Source: UBA1952 sp965246765
GTDB lineage: Bacteria > Bacteroidota > Bacteroidia > Chitinophagales > Chitinophagaceae
Reading direction: 5' to 3'
Assembly: GCA_965246765.1 (NCBI GenBank)
Contig: CBDFFJ010000004.1
Coordinates: 1 to 64,000, forward strand
Length of the DNA stretch: 64,000 nucleotides
Under the pieces are notes generated by a model. It saw nothing but the letters and a program-made list of their open reading frames with translations, had not been told where the DNA came from and made no database searches. Positions 26,527 through 35,632 of the stretch are shown one piece after another (the first letter of the stretch is position 1; every line of letters begins with the position of its first letter). A program made the translations under genes and the position numbers.

Positions 26527-27504
26527 GTGGCTGACACTCCAAGGTTTGATCTGATAGACATTGCGCAGGCGATTCACAGGAAATTGCGCTTAATACTTAT
26601 GGTTGCCCTGATTGCCGCGGTGGCGTCTGCAATTGTTTATCTCATCGCGCCACGGAAGTACAAAGCAGCGAGTGCCTTTCTCGTTTCAAACCCGCTATAT
26701 ACCGACCGCAACAACATTTTCCGAAACGACAAGACTTCGTTCGTGGACTATTATGGCCGAGAGGATGACGTGGATAAAGTATTGGCTGTAGCAAAAGCAG
26801 ACGGTACGCACGACAGCATTCTATACATAGCCAGCCTTTGGGCGCGGTATGGCATGGACACGAATGCAAATAAGAAGTGGAAGAAGGAAACGGAAATGCG
26901 TTTTGACCAGTCGTTTGACGTTAAGCGCACTGAGTACCAGACTGTGGAAGCAAGCTATACAGACGCCGACCCTAAGCTGGCCGCAGACCTTTGCAACCAG
27001 AGCGTGGCTATCATTAACCAGGTGTACTCGGGTTACTACAACTCATTGCGCAGTGCCAACCGCCGCACCGTGGAGCGCCAGCTTTCTTATGTGGACAGCC
27101 AGATCGCGATACTGACAGACACGCTTGCTGCGATGCGCGACCATTTCGGCATCTACGATATCATATCCCCTGCACGGATGGGGAGCAGCATGCTAAGCGG
27201 CGGCTCAAAGGGCGCCGGTTATGGCCGTGCTATGGAAGAGATACAGAACCTGGAAGCCACGAAAGATCAGCTCGTAATGGACCGCATGCGCTACGTATCG
27301 CTCATCGGCGAATTCAGCACGGGCATGCACACCGGCGATCAGCCGCAGATTCAGGTCATCTCGCCCGCTATCGTGCCTACTAAGCCGAAAGGGCTCGGGT
27401 TGGTGCTGACTGTGCTGGCGGCAGCGGCCACAGCAGCCTTCTTTGCAACGCTGTGGGTATTGTTCAATACCTACTTCCGCAAGCTCACCAACGTTCAGCG
27501 CTAA
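26527..27504 (+). CDS. polysaccharide chain-length determinant (Wzz/GumC-like)
   Basis: A 325-aa inner-membrane protein with the Wzz layout: a membrane helix at about residues 20-42, a long periplasmic helical region with coiled-coil character (about 150-260), and a second membrane helix near 290-314, preceded by the Pro-rich segment AIVPTKPKG typical of the family. It would set the length of a surface polysaccharide. The start is GTG at 26527. It is immediately followed by an O-antigen ligase-like gene (6 nt gap), so they form an operon. Confidence 0.8.
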   Translation: MADTPRFDLIDIAQAIHRKLRLILMVALIAAVASAIVYLIAPRKYKAASAFLVSNPLYTDRNNIFRNDKTSFVDYYGREDDVDKVLAVAKADGTHDSILYIASLWARYGMDTNANKKWKKETEMRFDQSFDVKRTEYQTVEASYTDADPKLAADLCNQSVAIINQVYSGYYNSLRSANRRTVERQLSYVDSQIAILTDTLAAMRDHFGIYDIISPARMGSSMLSGGSKGAGYGRAMEEIQNLEATKDQLVMDRMRYVSLIGEFSTGMHTGDQPQIQVISPAIVPTKPKGLGLVLTVLAAAATAAFFATLWVLFNTYFRKLTNVQR

Positions 27505-27510
27505 GTAAAG

Positions 27511-28983
27511 ATGATTGCCGCTGAAGAAATAGATCACAGGTGGCTTTGGGGCGGGGCAGCGCTCTGCATTGCCGCCGTTTGCGCCTATGCGGCAACTGCA
27601 TTCCTGCCGCTGCTGGCTATTCCCTTTGGAATCCTGTTCGCGGCGCTGATATTTATCAACTGGCGCGGGGCATGGTGGATATTCCTCTTCACCGTTCCGC
27701 TTTCGCAGCAGATAGATCTCATTGAAGGCCGTCTCACGACAACCCTGCCCGACGAGCCGCTCATGTGGCTGTTTCTGCTGCTGGCTATTGTGCTTATAGT
27801 CTCGCGCCCACGCAGCGTGCCGCAATGGTGGCTGAGAAGCCCGCTCACACTGGTTTTAGCTGCTCAGTTTATCTGGATGCTTGTAGCAGTTGCCTGCTCG
27901 CTGGAGCAGGACGTGTCGCTGAAGTTTGCTGCCGCCAAATGCTGGTTCCTGGCCGCGTATTTCGTACTGCCGGTTTTTATCTTCCGGGAAAAGGCAGACT
28001 TTAAGAAGGGTTTTCTGATCGTCCTGATACCGACCGTAGCGACTATGCTGGTGGTGAATTACTGGCATTACACCATGAGCTTCTCCTTTCAACTGATCAA
28101 CAAAGCTATAGGCCGGTTATACTACAACCGCGTGGACTACTCCTCTTTCATGTCCATGTTTTTTCCGCTGCTGCTGGTGGCCATTCCACTTTCCAAAGGG
28201 TTGAAATGGTGGTGGCGCGCGGCAATTGCCGGGCTTATTCTGTTCTTTCTCTTTGCCACCTACGTCACGTTTGCGCGCGGCGCCATGCTGGCCATCGTCT
28301 TTGCCATTGCAGTTGGTTTCGCTATAAGCTGGAAGCTCGCCCGGGCTGTAATGCCGGCTTTCTACGGGCTGATAGCCTTGCTGATGGTGTTTATGGTAAA
28401 GCACAACAAATACATAGACTTTCGCCCCAATTACGAGCACACCTACACGCATTTCACCTTCACCGACCACATGGTGGCCACCTTTCGGGGCGAGGATATG
28501 AGCTCTATGGAGCGCCTGTATCGCTGGATAGCTGCAGTAAGAATGAGTACTGACCGGCCTGTTACAGGCGTTGGCCCCAATGCGTTCTACTATTACTATA
28601 AGCCCTATGCTGTTTCATCCTTCCGGACCTATGTCAGCCGGAATACGGAGCAAAGCACCACGCACAACTACTTCCTGTACATGCTGGTGGAGCAGGGCTG
28701 GCCCGCCATGCTGCTGTATGCCGTTTTGGTAATGGTCTTTTTCAGCGTGGCTCAGAAGACCTATCACCGGTTTAAGGGTGAGCGCTTTTACCGGCATGCC
28801 ACGCTCGGCATCGCCATGATGTTCGCGGCTGGGTTCATTGACAACTTCTTTTCGGAGCTGATAGAAACACATAAGGTGGGCGCGCTGTTCTACATCTCCA
28901 TCGCGCTGATGATCGTGCTGTCGGAAAAGAGCCGCCAATGGCAGCGGCAACGCAGTGCCGGCAGGAATAGTTTTGCTGAGTAA
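27511..28983 (+). CDS. O-antigen ligase family membrane protein (Wzy_C)
   Basis: A 490-aa polytopic protein with about 11-12 membrane helices. The Wzy_C core is seen as TYVTFARGAMLAIV followed by a large periplasmic loop containing GVGPNAFYYYYK and STTHNYFLYMLVEQG; the Arg and the THN segment match conserved ligase/polymerase positions. It either joins or polymerises surface glycan units. The paired chain-length gene upstream fits either reading. No glycosyltransferases are adjacent. Confidence 0.85.
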   Translation: MIAAEEIDHRWLWGGAALCIAAVCAYAATAFLPLLAIPFGILFAALIFINWRGAWWIFLFTVPLSQQIDLIEGRLTTTLPDEPLMWLFLLLAIVLIVSRPRSVPQWWLRSPLTLVLAAQFIWMLVAVACSLEQDVSLKFAAAKCWFLAAYFVLPVFIFREKADFKKGFLIVLIPTVATMLVVNYWHYTMSFSFQLINKAIGRLYYNRVDYSSFMSMFFPLLLVAIPLSKGLKWWWRAAIAGLILFFLFATYVTFARGAMLAIVFAIAVGFAISWKLARAVMPAFYGLIALLMVFMVKHNKYIDFRPNYEHTYTHFTFTDHMVATFRGEDMSSMERLYRWIAAVRMSTDRPVTGVGPNAFYYYYKPYAVSSFRTYVSRNTEQSTTHNYFLYMLVEQGWPAMLLYAVLVMVFFSVAQKTYHRFKGERFYRHATLGIAMMFAAGFIDNFFSELIETHKVGALFYISIALMIVLSEKSRQWQRQRSAGRNSFAE

Positions 28984-28991
28984 GCCTCGTT

Positions 28992-29347
28992 ATGCGCACA
29001 ATTCTTTGTCTTCTCGCCTCCAACTGCTTCATGACTTTTGCCTGGTATGGCGGCGGATTTCTAAAGAAAGGCTTTACTCATGCAAGTCTCTGGCAGCTTG
29101 TATTCCTCAGCTGGGCAGTGGCTTTCTTTGAGTATTGCTTTATGGTACCGGCAAACAATTACTTCGGTCCGGCAGAAGGATTCAGCTTTTTCAGCTCAAG
29201 ACCATACAGGAAATTATCTCGCTGATTGTTTTCGTGCTGTTTGCCGTCTTTGCCCTTCATCAGCCCCTCCGCTGGAACTATATCGTTGCTTTTGTGCTCA
29301 TTGCCGCCGCGGCCTGGTTCATGTTTATGCCGCAGCCGAAGGCATAG
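28992..29347 (+). pseudogene. DUF486 membrane protein, frameshifted
   Basis: The frame from 28992 encodes the first half of a DUF486 protein (MRTILCLLASNCFMTFAWYG, then AFFEYCFMVPANNYFG) and then goes off-family at a run of five T (29187-29191), stopping at 29225. The remaining half (FQLKTIQEIISLIVFVLF, then LRWNYIVAFVLIAAAAW) is in another frame up to 29347. One extra T restores a full ~118-aa, four-helix family protein. Either a real deletion in the homopolymer, a sequencing error, or (less likely) programmed slippage. Function of DUF486 is unknown. Confidence 0.8.
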
Positions 29348-29351
29348 CTTA

Positions 29352-31829
29352 TCATTGCCCGCTCAGTGCCTCCTCTGTAGTCTTACGCCCGTGACGTAAG
29401 GGATCCCAACCGATTTTTACGCCCTCACCCGTAGGGTCTTGCGCGCGCAGATGCACCACAAAGCCCTTGCCCTTGCGCAGGAGCATCCCGATCGGCGTTG
29501 CGGCGCCTTCTTTTACCGGATTTCGCAACGGCACCTGTATGAAAATGTCTGTGCCGCCCGTCAGACCATAAACGCCCTGGACGTCCATGTTCACTACGCT
29601 TGTCTGAATGCTCATAGGGCGTATAAAGATCTTAGTGCCGGAAATGTCCAGCTCGCCTTTGAGGTCTTTTACGGCCACAGCCGACAGGTTTCGCTTCTTA
29701 AATATAAACTTACTCACCTTCTCAAAAGGCGCGAAACGGTTTATCTGTCCATCCTCCAGCCGGAAACTCACAGAGCCGTTAAGAGAATTTTTCAGGATGG
29801 CGCCGGCGTCCGTGATATTTCCTTTTAGGTCGGCGTCTGCGGTGATGCGTCCGGTTAGGTTATCTGCAACAATCGCTTTCTGTCCGAAGTTGTCAAAGGA
29901 TGAAAAAAGATTTGCAACATCCACGTTGCGTACCTGTGCTTTCATCGTAAACGGATTGTCGCGCGCCGCCTGATCCATGCTGCCGCTGATGTTCAGCGAG
30001 CCGCCACCGCTGCTTACCTGCACCTGCTGCAGGAATATGCCGGACTGCGCGAAGCTGCCGCGGGCTATCACCGACTCGGCATTGAAGGACTTATAAAGCA
30101 CCCGGCTGATGCGGGCATCTACAGCAAAGCTTGCGGCATCTAATACGCGGTCAAGCTGAGCGCCGATCCGGCTGGTCGCATTGTTTCGTGTCGTCTGCAC
30201 GGCAGAGCGCTTACGCTTCGCTATGAAACCCGCGAAATCGTTCAGATTAATCATTGGGCTACGTATCCGCCAGGCAACGGATACTTTTCCCGGATCGCTG
30301 AAGTAAAGGCGCAGAAAGTGCAGTGCGTCACCTTCCATCGTCAGACTGCTCTGCCTGCTGCTGAGGCTGATGTTGCGGAAAAAAAGATTGTCGCCCTGAA
30401 ACAGCAGTGTTGCCCCAACCTTGCTGAAAAGCAGGTTTCGTGGCAGGTAGGTCAGTCCTGCATCCGCCACGCGCACATAGCCATTAATAGAGTAGGGCGT
30501 CGGGTCGTCGGGAAGGATGCCGCCTTCGTACCGGAGGTCTGCATTGGCGGTACCTTGTTCAAAAGACATCACTGCCCCGCCAATGATATCGTTGAGCCTG
30601 CTAAGCGGGAAGGCGGACCGGATATGGGCTTTAACTACCGGCTTAAGCAGGTTGGTCACCGCAAGCGTATCGCTTTTAAACGGCAGGCCCTGCCACTCAC
30701 CAGACAGGCCGTAGAGCGCTATGCGCGAATTGTCGTCGCCGTGACTGCCGCCCGCTACGGCCTGATTGTAGTATTCGCCGGTATAGCTCATATGCTCAAT
30801 CGCTCCTAACGGGGTCTGAAGTGTATTGTCGCTGATGGGATACACGATGCGGATGAGTGGGATGGTTCTATACTTCATGACCCCGCTCACGCTCACGTCT
30901 ATGGAAATTGGCCTGACGAATGAGTAAGGCTGCAGCACGCGCTGGATGTTGCCTGATGCCCAGCTAAGCGCCTTTTTATAGGGCAGGTCTTTACCGCTGA
31001 CATGAATAGCAAAAGCTGCCGGCGTTCTGTTGAAGTAAAAGTCGCCGCCAAAGGATATGGGCGTACCGCTAATGCGTAGCGTTTGCTCCGCGATGCTCAG
31101 ATGCTTGTCTGCGATGTGGTAGTCAAGCGTCATGTCCAGCCCCAGTTCCTGGTCTTTAAGGTACGAGCCGCGAATGGTGCTAAAGGCAAGTTCATAGACA
31201 TGAGCCGAGCCGGATATGCGCGTTTTAATAACTCCGGTATTGCGCGTAGCGCGACCGTTAAGCTCCTTGAAATGCAGGTGGAAAAGCTTCTGCTTCATTT
31301 TATTGACAAACCAGAAGTGAATATCCTCCAGGCCAAAGCGGTCCACGAGTGCAGGGTGGTTTTTTTTGCTCGTATCCCGTCGTTCTAAAAGGTATGCGTT
31401 GGAATAACCAAGCGAATCAGTGTATAAAAAGATGCTGCCGTGTGCTGCCGTTATTTTCCGGACTTCGACACGGTGACTCAGCAGCGCAAATGGATTTACT
31501 CGGACGTACATGGCACGAACGTCAAGCAGGCTATGCCGGTGCTGCGCCCAAAGGCTGTCGTGAATGCTGACGTCTCTGAGCACCAGTGAAATATCCGGAA
31601 AGCTCCGAAACACAGAGGGATCCATGCTCTTGATATGGATGTCGCCGCGCATGCGCTCGCTCAGTACATCAGTGACCTTTTTGAGCAGCTCCTCTTCGTG
31701 GGTATTAATATAAACGGCCAGGCTCAGCCAGGCGATGATGACAATCCCCGCGAAAGCCGCCAAAGTCCTTAGCAGGCGGCGAAAAGCCCTGGGCCAATGG
31801 ATAGAAAATGCCATCGGGAGAAGCAGCAT
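29352..31829 (-). CDS. AsmA-like outer-membrane biogenesis protein
   Basis: An 825-aa protein with one N-terminal membrane helix (RTLAAFAGIVIIAWLSLAVY) and a very long beta-rich periplasmic part, the layout of AsmA/TamB-type bridge proteins. Family-like segments include ERMRGDIHIKSMD at the start and VDVANLFSSFDNFGQ, LTGRITADADLKG and NSLNGSVSFRLEDG in the C-terminal AsmA domain. Such proteins move phospholipids toward the outer membrane. Translation may begin at 31829 or at a second ATG at 31814 (MAFSIHW). Confidence 0.85.
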   Translation of the reverse strand: MLLLPMAFSIHWPRAFRRLLRTLAAFAGIVIIAWLSLAVYINTHEEELLKKVTDVLSERMRGDIHIKSMDPSVFRSFPDISLVLRDVSIHDSLWAQHRHSLLDVRAMYVRVNPFALLSHRVEVRKITAAHGSIFLYTDSLGYSNAYLLERRDTSKKNHPALVDRFGLEDIHFWFVNKMKQKLFHLHFKELNGRATRNTGVIKTRISGSAHVYELAFSTIRGSYLKDQELGLDMTLDYHIADKHLSIAEQTLRISGTPISFGGDFYFNRTPAAFAIHVSGKDLPYKKALSWASGNIQRVLQPYSFVRPISIDVSVSGVMKYRTIPLIRIVYPISDNTLQTPLGAIEHMSYTGEYYNQAVAGGSHGDDNSRIALYGLSGEWQGLPFKSDTLAVTNLLKPVVKAHIRSAFPLSRLNDIIGGAVMSFEQGTANADLRYEGGILPDDPTPYSINGYVRVADAGLTYLPRNLLFSKVGATLLFQGDNLFFRNISLSSRQSSLTMEGDALHFLRLYFSDPGKVSVAWRIRSPMINLNDFAGFIAKRKRSAVQTTRNNATSRIGAQLDRVLDAASFAVDARISRVLYKSFNAESVIARGSFAQSGIFLQQVQVSSGGGSLNISGSMDQAARDNPFTMKAQVRNVDVANLFSSFDNFGQKAIVADNLTGRITADADLKGNITDAGAILKNSLNGSVSFRLEDGQINRFAPFEKVSKFIFKKRNLSAVAVKDLKGELDISGTKIFIRPMSIQTSVVNMDVQGVYGLTGGTDIFIQVPLRNPVKEGAATPIGMLLRKGKGFVVHLRAQDPTGEGVKIGWDPLRHGRKTTEEALSGQ

Positions 31830-31875
31830 AAGTAATCATGCCACTTCTCCCGAAGTATAAATGGTTTTGAAGACC

Positions 31876-32604
31876 TTATCCGCCAAAGCGGAAGCGGATG
31901 CCGACGGCTACCGGAAAGGTGAACACGTCAAACGGACCATTGCGCCCAGCAGCACGGTTGTCCACGGTATTAAGGTGATTGAACCGGGGAGCAAACTCGG
32001 CATTCACGCCCAGGTGCCCGGACGCCCACCATTCCATGCCTACCTGAAAGCCAACAGTATAGCCGGCAGCCGGCTCATAGCGGTATTCGGAAAGAAAGCG
32101 GTATTCCTCGCCGGGCTGGTCATAAAGCTGACGATATTCCTGGCCGCCGTCATTGACCGTGAAAATGGCGCCGATGCCAAGACCATAATAAAAATTAGAG
32201 CGGATCTCGCGAAAACGGTCATAAATAGGCACCATGCCATTCACCCGCACCTGCGTTGTCCATACCCGGTCGGCATAAACATAGCGAATGCCTGGCTGGC
32301 CGAGGGTGGTGCCATTGAGGCCATTCAATGTAATAATCCCCTTAGCGCTCCATTCAGAGGAAGTATTGATGTCCAGTCCTACCTGGAACTTATCGGTTAT
32401 GTTACAATGGCCTACGATGCCAAACATATTCGGCAGGCTTTTCTCGTCGGCGGTGTAATCTACTGTGCGGTAAATGCGCGTAGTAGGCGCCAGGCCGCCG
32501 TAAACACCAATGTTGAAGCGATAATCCGGCGCATAAAACTGAGCGGAAGCCGCGTTGCCGCAAATGAGCAATGCAAAAGCGAAGAGTAGGCGTTGTATCA
32601 TCAT
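31876..32604 (-). CDS. outer-membrane beta-barrel protein
   Basis: A 242-aa exported protein: signal peptide MMIQRLLFAFALLICGNAASAQ, then alternating amphipathic strands (for example YRFNIGVYGGLAP, FQVGLDINTS, VGFQVGMEWWA) ending FPVAVGIRFRFGG, typical of an 8-strand outer-membrane barrel. No ligand can be inferred. The start at 32604 is chosen because it begins the signal peptide; the open frame extends upstream across the carA promoter. It is divergent from carA. Confidence 0.82.
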   Translation of the reverse strand: MMIQRLLFAFALLICGNAASAQFYAPDYRFNIGVYGGLAPTTRIYRTVDYTADEKSLPNMFGIVGHCNITDKFQVGLDINTSSEWSAKGIITLNGLNGTTLGQPGIRYVYADRVWTTQVRVNGMVPIYDRFREIRSNFYYGLGIGAIFTVNDGGQEYRQLYDQPGEEYRFLSEYRYEPAAGYTVGFQVGMEWWASGHLGVNAEFAPRFNHLNTVDNRAAGRNGPFDVFTFPVAVGIRFRFGG

Positions 32605-32721
32605 CCGTTTTTTCGGTGGCGAAAGATAGTTAAGAAATGGGAAGTTGACGAACCCGGATAAATGGAAGCCGGAATGCCCGCGCTGTCTAGTCCGGGCGCG
32701 CATTCCAACGCGCCGGGCTTT

Positions 32722-32729
32722 TATCTTTG
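32722..32729 (+). promoter_or_regulatory. -7 box of carA
   Basis: TATCTTTG followed by cccgaat and the ATG at 32737, so only 7 nt separate box and start codon: an effectively leaderless transcript. The same box plus cccg recurs before the gene starting at 47589. Confidence 0.6.
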
Positions 32730-32736
32730 CCCGAAT

Positions 32737-33906
32737 ATGCCAGCAAATACGCCTCCGCCAGCAAAACCCGCTTACCTCCTGCTTGAAGACGGAACTTTTT
32801 TTACAGGAATCTCTTTTGGCGCCGAAGGAACAAGCGGCGGCGAAATTTGCTTTAATACGGGTATGACGGGCTATCAGGAGGTATTTACAGATCCATCCTA
32901 TACCGGCCAGCTGCTGATCATGAACAACGCCTATGTAGGCAACTACGGCGTGAAGACCAGCGATGTGGAAAGTGATTCAGTAAAAATCCGGGGCCTTATC
33001 TGCAAAAACATCTCCGGCCGTTATAGCCGCATGCAGGCCAGCGGCGACATTGCCGATTATCTCCGGGCGAATAACATTGTGGCTATTGAAGGCGTTGACA
33101 CCCGCGCGCTGGTGCAGCATATCCGCAGCAAAGGGGCAATGAACGGCATTATTTCCACAGAAATCACAGATGCGGCGGCGCTGAAGGCAAGGCTCAGTGA
33201 AGTTCCTTCCATGGACGGACTTGAGCTCTCTTCTGAGGTTTCAACTAAGGAAGCATACACTTTCGGCTCGCCCAACGCGAAGCTTCGCGTAGCGGTGCTG
33301 GACTTTGGCCTGAAGCAGAGCATGCTTAGAAATTTCGCGGAGCGCGGCGTGTTTGTAAAGGTTTTCCCCGGCCACACCTCATTTGAAGCCATGCAGGAGT
33401 TTAAGCCGCACGGTTACTTTGTGTCCAATGGACCCGGCGACCCGGCAGCTATGGATTATGCAGTGGACACGGTAAAGGATATTCTGGCCGCTGACCAGCC
33501 TATGTTTGGCATCTGCCTCGGTCAGCAGCTGCTCGCCCGCGCCAATGGCATCCCGACTTATAAAATGCACCATGGTCACCGGGGCCTGAATCACCCGGTA
33601 AAAAATCTGCGCACCGGAAAGAGCGAGATAACGACGCAAAACCACGGCTTTTCAATTGACGGCGACGCGGCCCGCGCGGCCGAGAATGTGGAGATCACCC
33701 ACATCAACCTGAATGACGGTTCCGTGGAAGGCATCCGCCTGACGGACAAGCCGGCATTCTCGGTGCAATACCATCCGGAAAGCACGCCCGGAACTTACGA
33801 CGCGCGGTATCTGTTTGACGAATTTATACAGCTCATAGCGGCAGGCAACATCGCTCAGACTACGGCCTCAGGCAATTTGGCGGACGCCGGGGCCTCATCC
33901 CTTTAA
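32737..33906 (+). CDS. carA: carbamoyl-phosphate synthase small subunit
   Basis: A 389-aa glutamine amidotransferase subunit that feeds ammonia to CarB for arginine and pyrimidine synthesis. The N-terminal domain has AYLLLEDGTFFTGISFG and GMTGYQEVFTDPSY; the class I GATase domain has FVSNGPGDP, the nucleophile Cys in FGICLGQQLLA, and His/Glu in QYHPESTPG. carB is not in the window. The start at MPANTPP is supported by the -7 box 7 nt upstream. It leads an operon with the tdh and sirtuin genes. Confidence 0.96.
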   Translation: MPANTPPPAKPAYLLLEDGTFFTGISFGAEGTSGGEICFNTGMTGYQEVFTDPSYTGQLLIMNNAYVGNYGVKTSDVESDSVKIRGLICKNISGRYSRMQASGDIADYLRANNIVAIEGVDTRALVQHIRSKGAMNGIISTEITDAAALKARLSEVPSMDGLELSSEVSTKEAYTFGSPNAKLRVAVLDFGLKQSMLRNFAERGVFVKVFPGHTSFEAMQEFKPHGYFVSNGPGDPAAMDYAVDTVKDILAADQPMFGICLGQQLLARANGIPTYKMHHGHRGLNHPVKNLRTGKSEITTQNHGFSIDGDAARAAENVEITHINLNDGSVEGIRLTDKPAFSVQYHPESTPGTYDARYLFDEFIQLIAAGNIAQTTASGNLADAGASSL

Positions 33907-33925
33907 TCTATAGCCACCCATCAAT

Positions 33926-34888
33926 ATGGCCCAGGAACGAATACTCATTATTGGCGCCTGCGGGCAGATAGGCGTAGAGCTGACGCTCGCCTTGCGGCAG
34001 ATATACGGCACCGCCAACGTGATAGCATCGGATATCCGACCTGCGCATCCGCTGCTTGCCGATGGGCCTTACATGATCGTCAACGCTATGGACGAGCAGT
34101 CTCTGGATATGCTTATCAAGCGCGAGCACATCACACAGGTTTATCTGCTGGCGGCGGTATTGTCTGCCACAGGCGAGCAGAACCCGATGCGTGCCTGGGA
34201 GATCAACATGAAGAGCTTGCTGCAGCTGCTGGAGATTGCCGTGCAGGAAAAAGTGAAGAAGATTTACTGGCCGTCCTCCATCGCTGTATTTGGCCCGACA
34301 ACGCCCCGGCAGAACACGGAGCAGGCGACGATTGTAGAGCCCCGGACGGTGTATGGCATCTCAAAATATGCCGGCGAGCTCTGGTGCCAGTATTATCATC
34401 AGCGTTATGGGCTGGACGTGCGCAGCATCCGGTACCCGGGTCTTATTTCCTGGAAGAGCGATCCGGGGGGCGGCACTACCGACTATGCGATTGAGATCTA
34501 TCACGACGCATTGGAGAAAGGCCATTACACCTGTTTTCTGAAAGAGGACACGTACCTGCCCATGATGTATATGGATGACGCTATCCGCGCTACCATTGAG
34601 CTGATGGAAGCTCCGGCAGCACAGATGAAGACCCGCATGTCCTACAACCTGAGCGGAATGTCTTTTTCGCCAAAAGAAATTGCCGCATCCATCCGGCAGC
34701 ACATCCCGGACTTTAAGATTGACTACGCGCCTGATTTCCGTCAGGCCATCGCCGAGGGCTGGCCTCAAAGCATAGACGACAGCGCCGCACAGGAGCACTG
34801 GGGCTGGAAGCCCCGCTTTGACTTAGAAGCAATGACCGTAGAGATGCTGACAAACCTGCGCGAGCAGAAGGGCATTCAAAAAAAATAA
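33926..34888 (+). CDS. tdh: L-threonine 3-dehydrogenase, SDR type
   Basis: A 320-aa NAD-dependent extended SDR enzyme. It shows the Rossmann motif IIGACGQIGVEL, the catalytic Tyr-Lys in TVYGISKYAGE, and the diagnostic GGGTTDYAIEIYHDAL and YLPMMYMDDAIRATIELM segments of SDR-type threonine dehydrogenases, which differ from the zinc enzyme of E. coli. It oxidises threonine to 2-amino-3-ketobutyrate. It lies 19 nt after carA and 10 nt before the sirtuin. Confidence 0.93.
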   Translation: MAQERILIIGACGQIGVELTLALRQIYGTANVIASDIRPAHPLLADGPYMIVNAMDEQSLDMLIKREHITQVYLLAAVLSATGEQNPMRAWEINMKSLLQLLEIAVQEKVKKIYWPSSIAVFGPTTPRQNTEQATIVEPRTVYGISKYAGELWCQYYHQRYGLDVRSIRYPGLISWKSDPGGGTTDYAIEIYHDALEKGHYTCFLKEDTYLPMMYMDDAIRATIELMEAPAAQMKTRMSYNLSGMSFSPKEIAASIRQHIPDFKIDYAPDFRQAIAEGWPQSIDDSAAQEHWGWKPRFDLEAMTVEMLTNLREQKGIQKK

Positions 34889-34898
34889 GAACCGGGGC

Positions 34899-35600
34899 AT
34901 GAGCAGAGCCAAAATTGTAGTGCTTACCGGCGCCGGCATATCAGCCGAGAGTGGCCTGCGCACTTTCCGCGATGCCGATGGTCTTTGGGAAGGCTACAAT
35001 GTAGAAGACGTGGCCACGCCCCGCGCCTGGCAAGCCGATCAGGAACTTGTTCTGGATTTTTACAATCAGCGTCGCCGGGATGTGGCGGCGGCAACGCCCA
35101 ACCGTGCGCACACAGCCCTCGCCGCCCTGGAGCGGGACTTTGACGTACATATCATAACCCAGAATATTGATGATCTGCACGAGCGCGCCGGCAGTACGTA
35201 GGTGCTGCATCTGCATGGCGAGATTTTCAAAAAAAGGTCGGACCGGCAGGCGCATGACGACCAGATAGCGGAGGAAGTGCGCGGCGATATGGCATTGGGG
35301 GCAAAGGCAGAAGACGGAGGCTTCTGGCGTCCGCATATCGTCTGGTTTGAAGAGCCGGTGCCGACTACATCGCAAGCTGCGGCTGTGATGGAGACCGCAG
35401 AAATCTTTATTCTGATCGGGACCTCGCTGGCTGTTTACCCGGCCGCAGGCCTCATTGACTTTGTGAAGCCAGGAGTCACTAAGTACATCATTGACAAGAA
35501 TATTCCTATGGTGGCGCAATACCGGAATGTGATGCCGATTCAAAAACCAGCAACCGATGGAATGGAAGAGCTGCGGGAAATATTACTTGGAGCCATGTAG
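34899..35600 (+). pseudogene. NAD-dependent protein deacylase (sirtuin), split by in-frame TAG
   Basis: A SIR2-family deacylase whose frame is intact for 234 codons except one TAG at 35199-35201 (codon 101). The first part has the NAD site GAGISAESGLRTFRD and TQNIDDLHERAGS; the second, starting at a GTG right after the stop, carries the catalytic His in LHLHGE and GTSLAVYPAAGL. Relatives have a polar residue at the stop position, so AAG-to-TAG is plausible. Zinc cysteines are absent, as in many class III-like bacterial sirtuins. Neither half should be active alone. Confidence 0.85.
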
Positions 35601-35632
35601 CGGCCGTGTATATATGCCACAGAGTTCGTACG

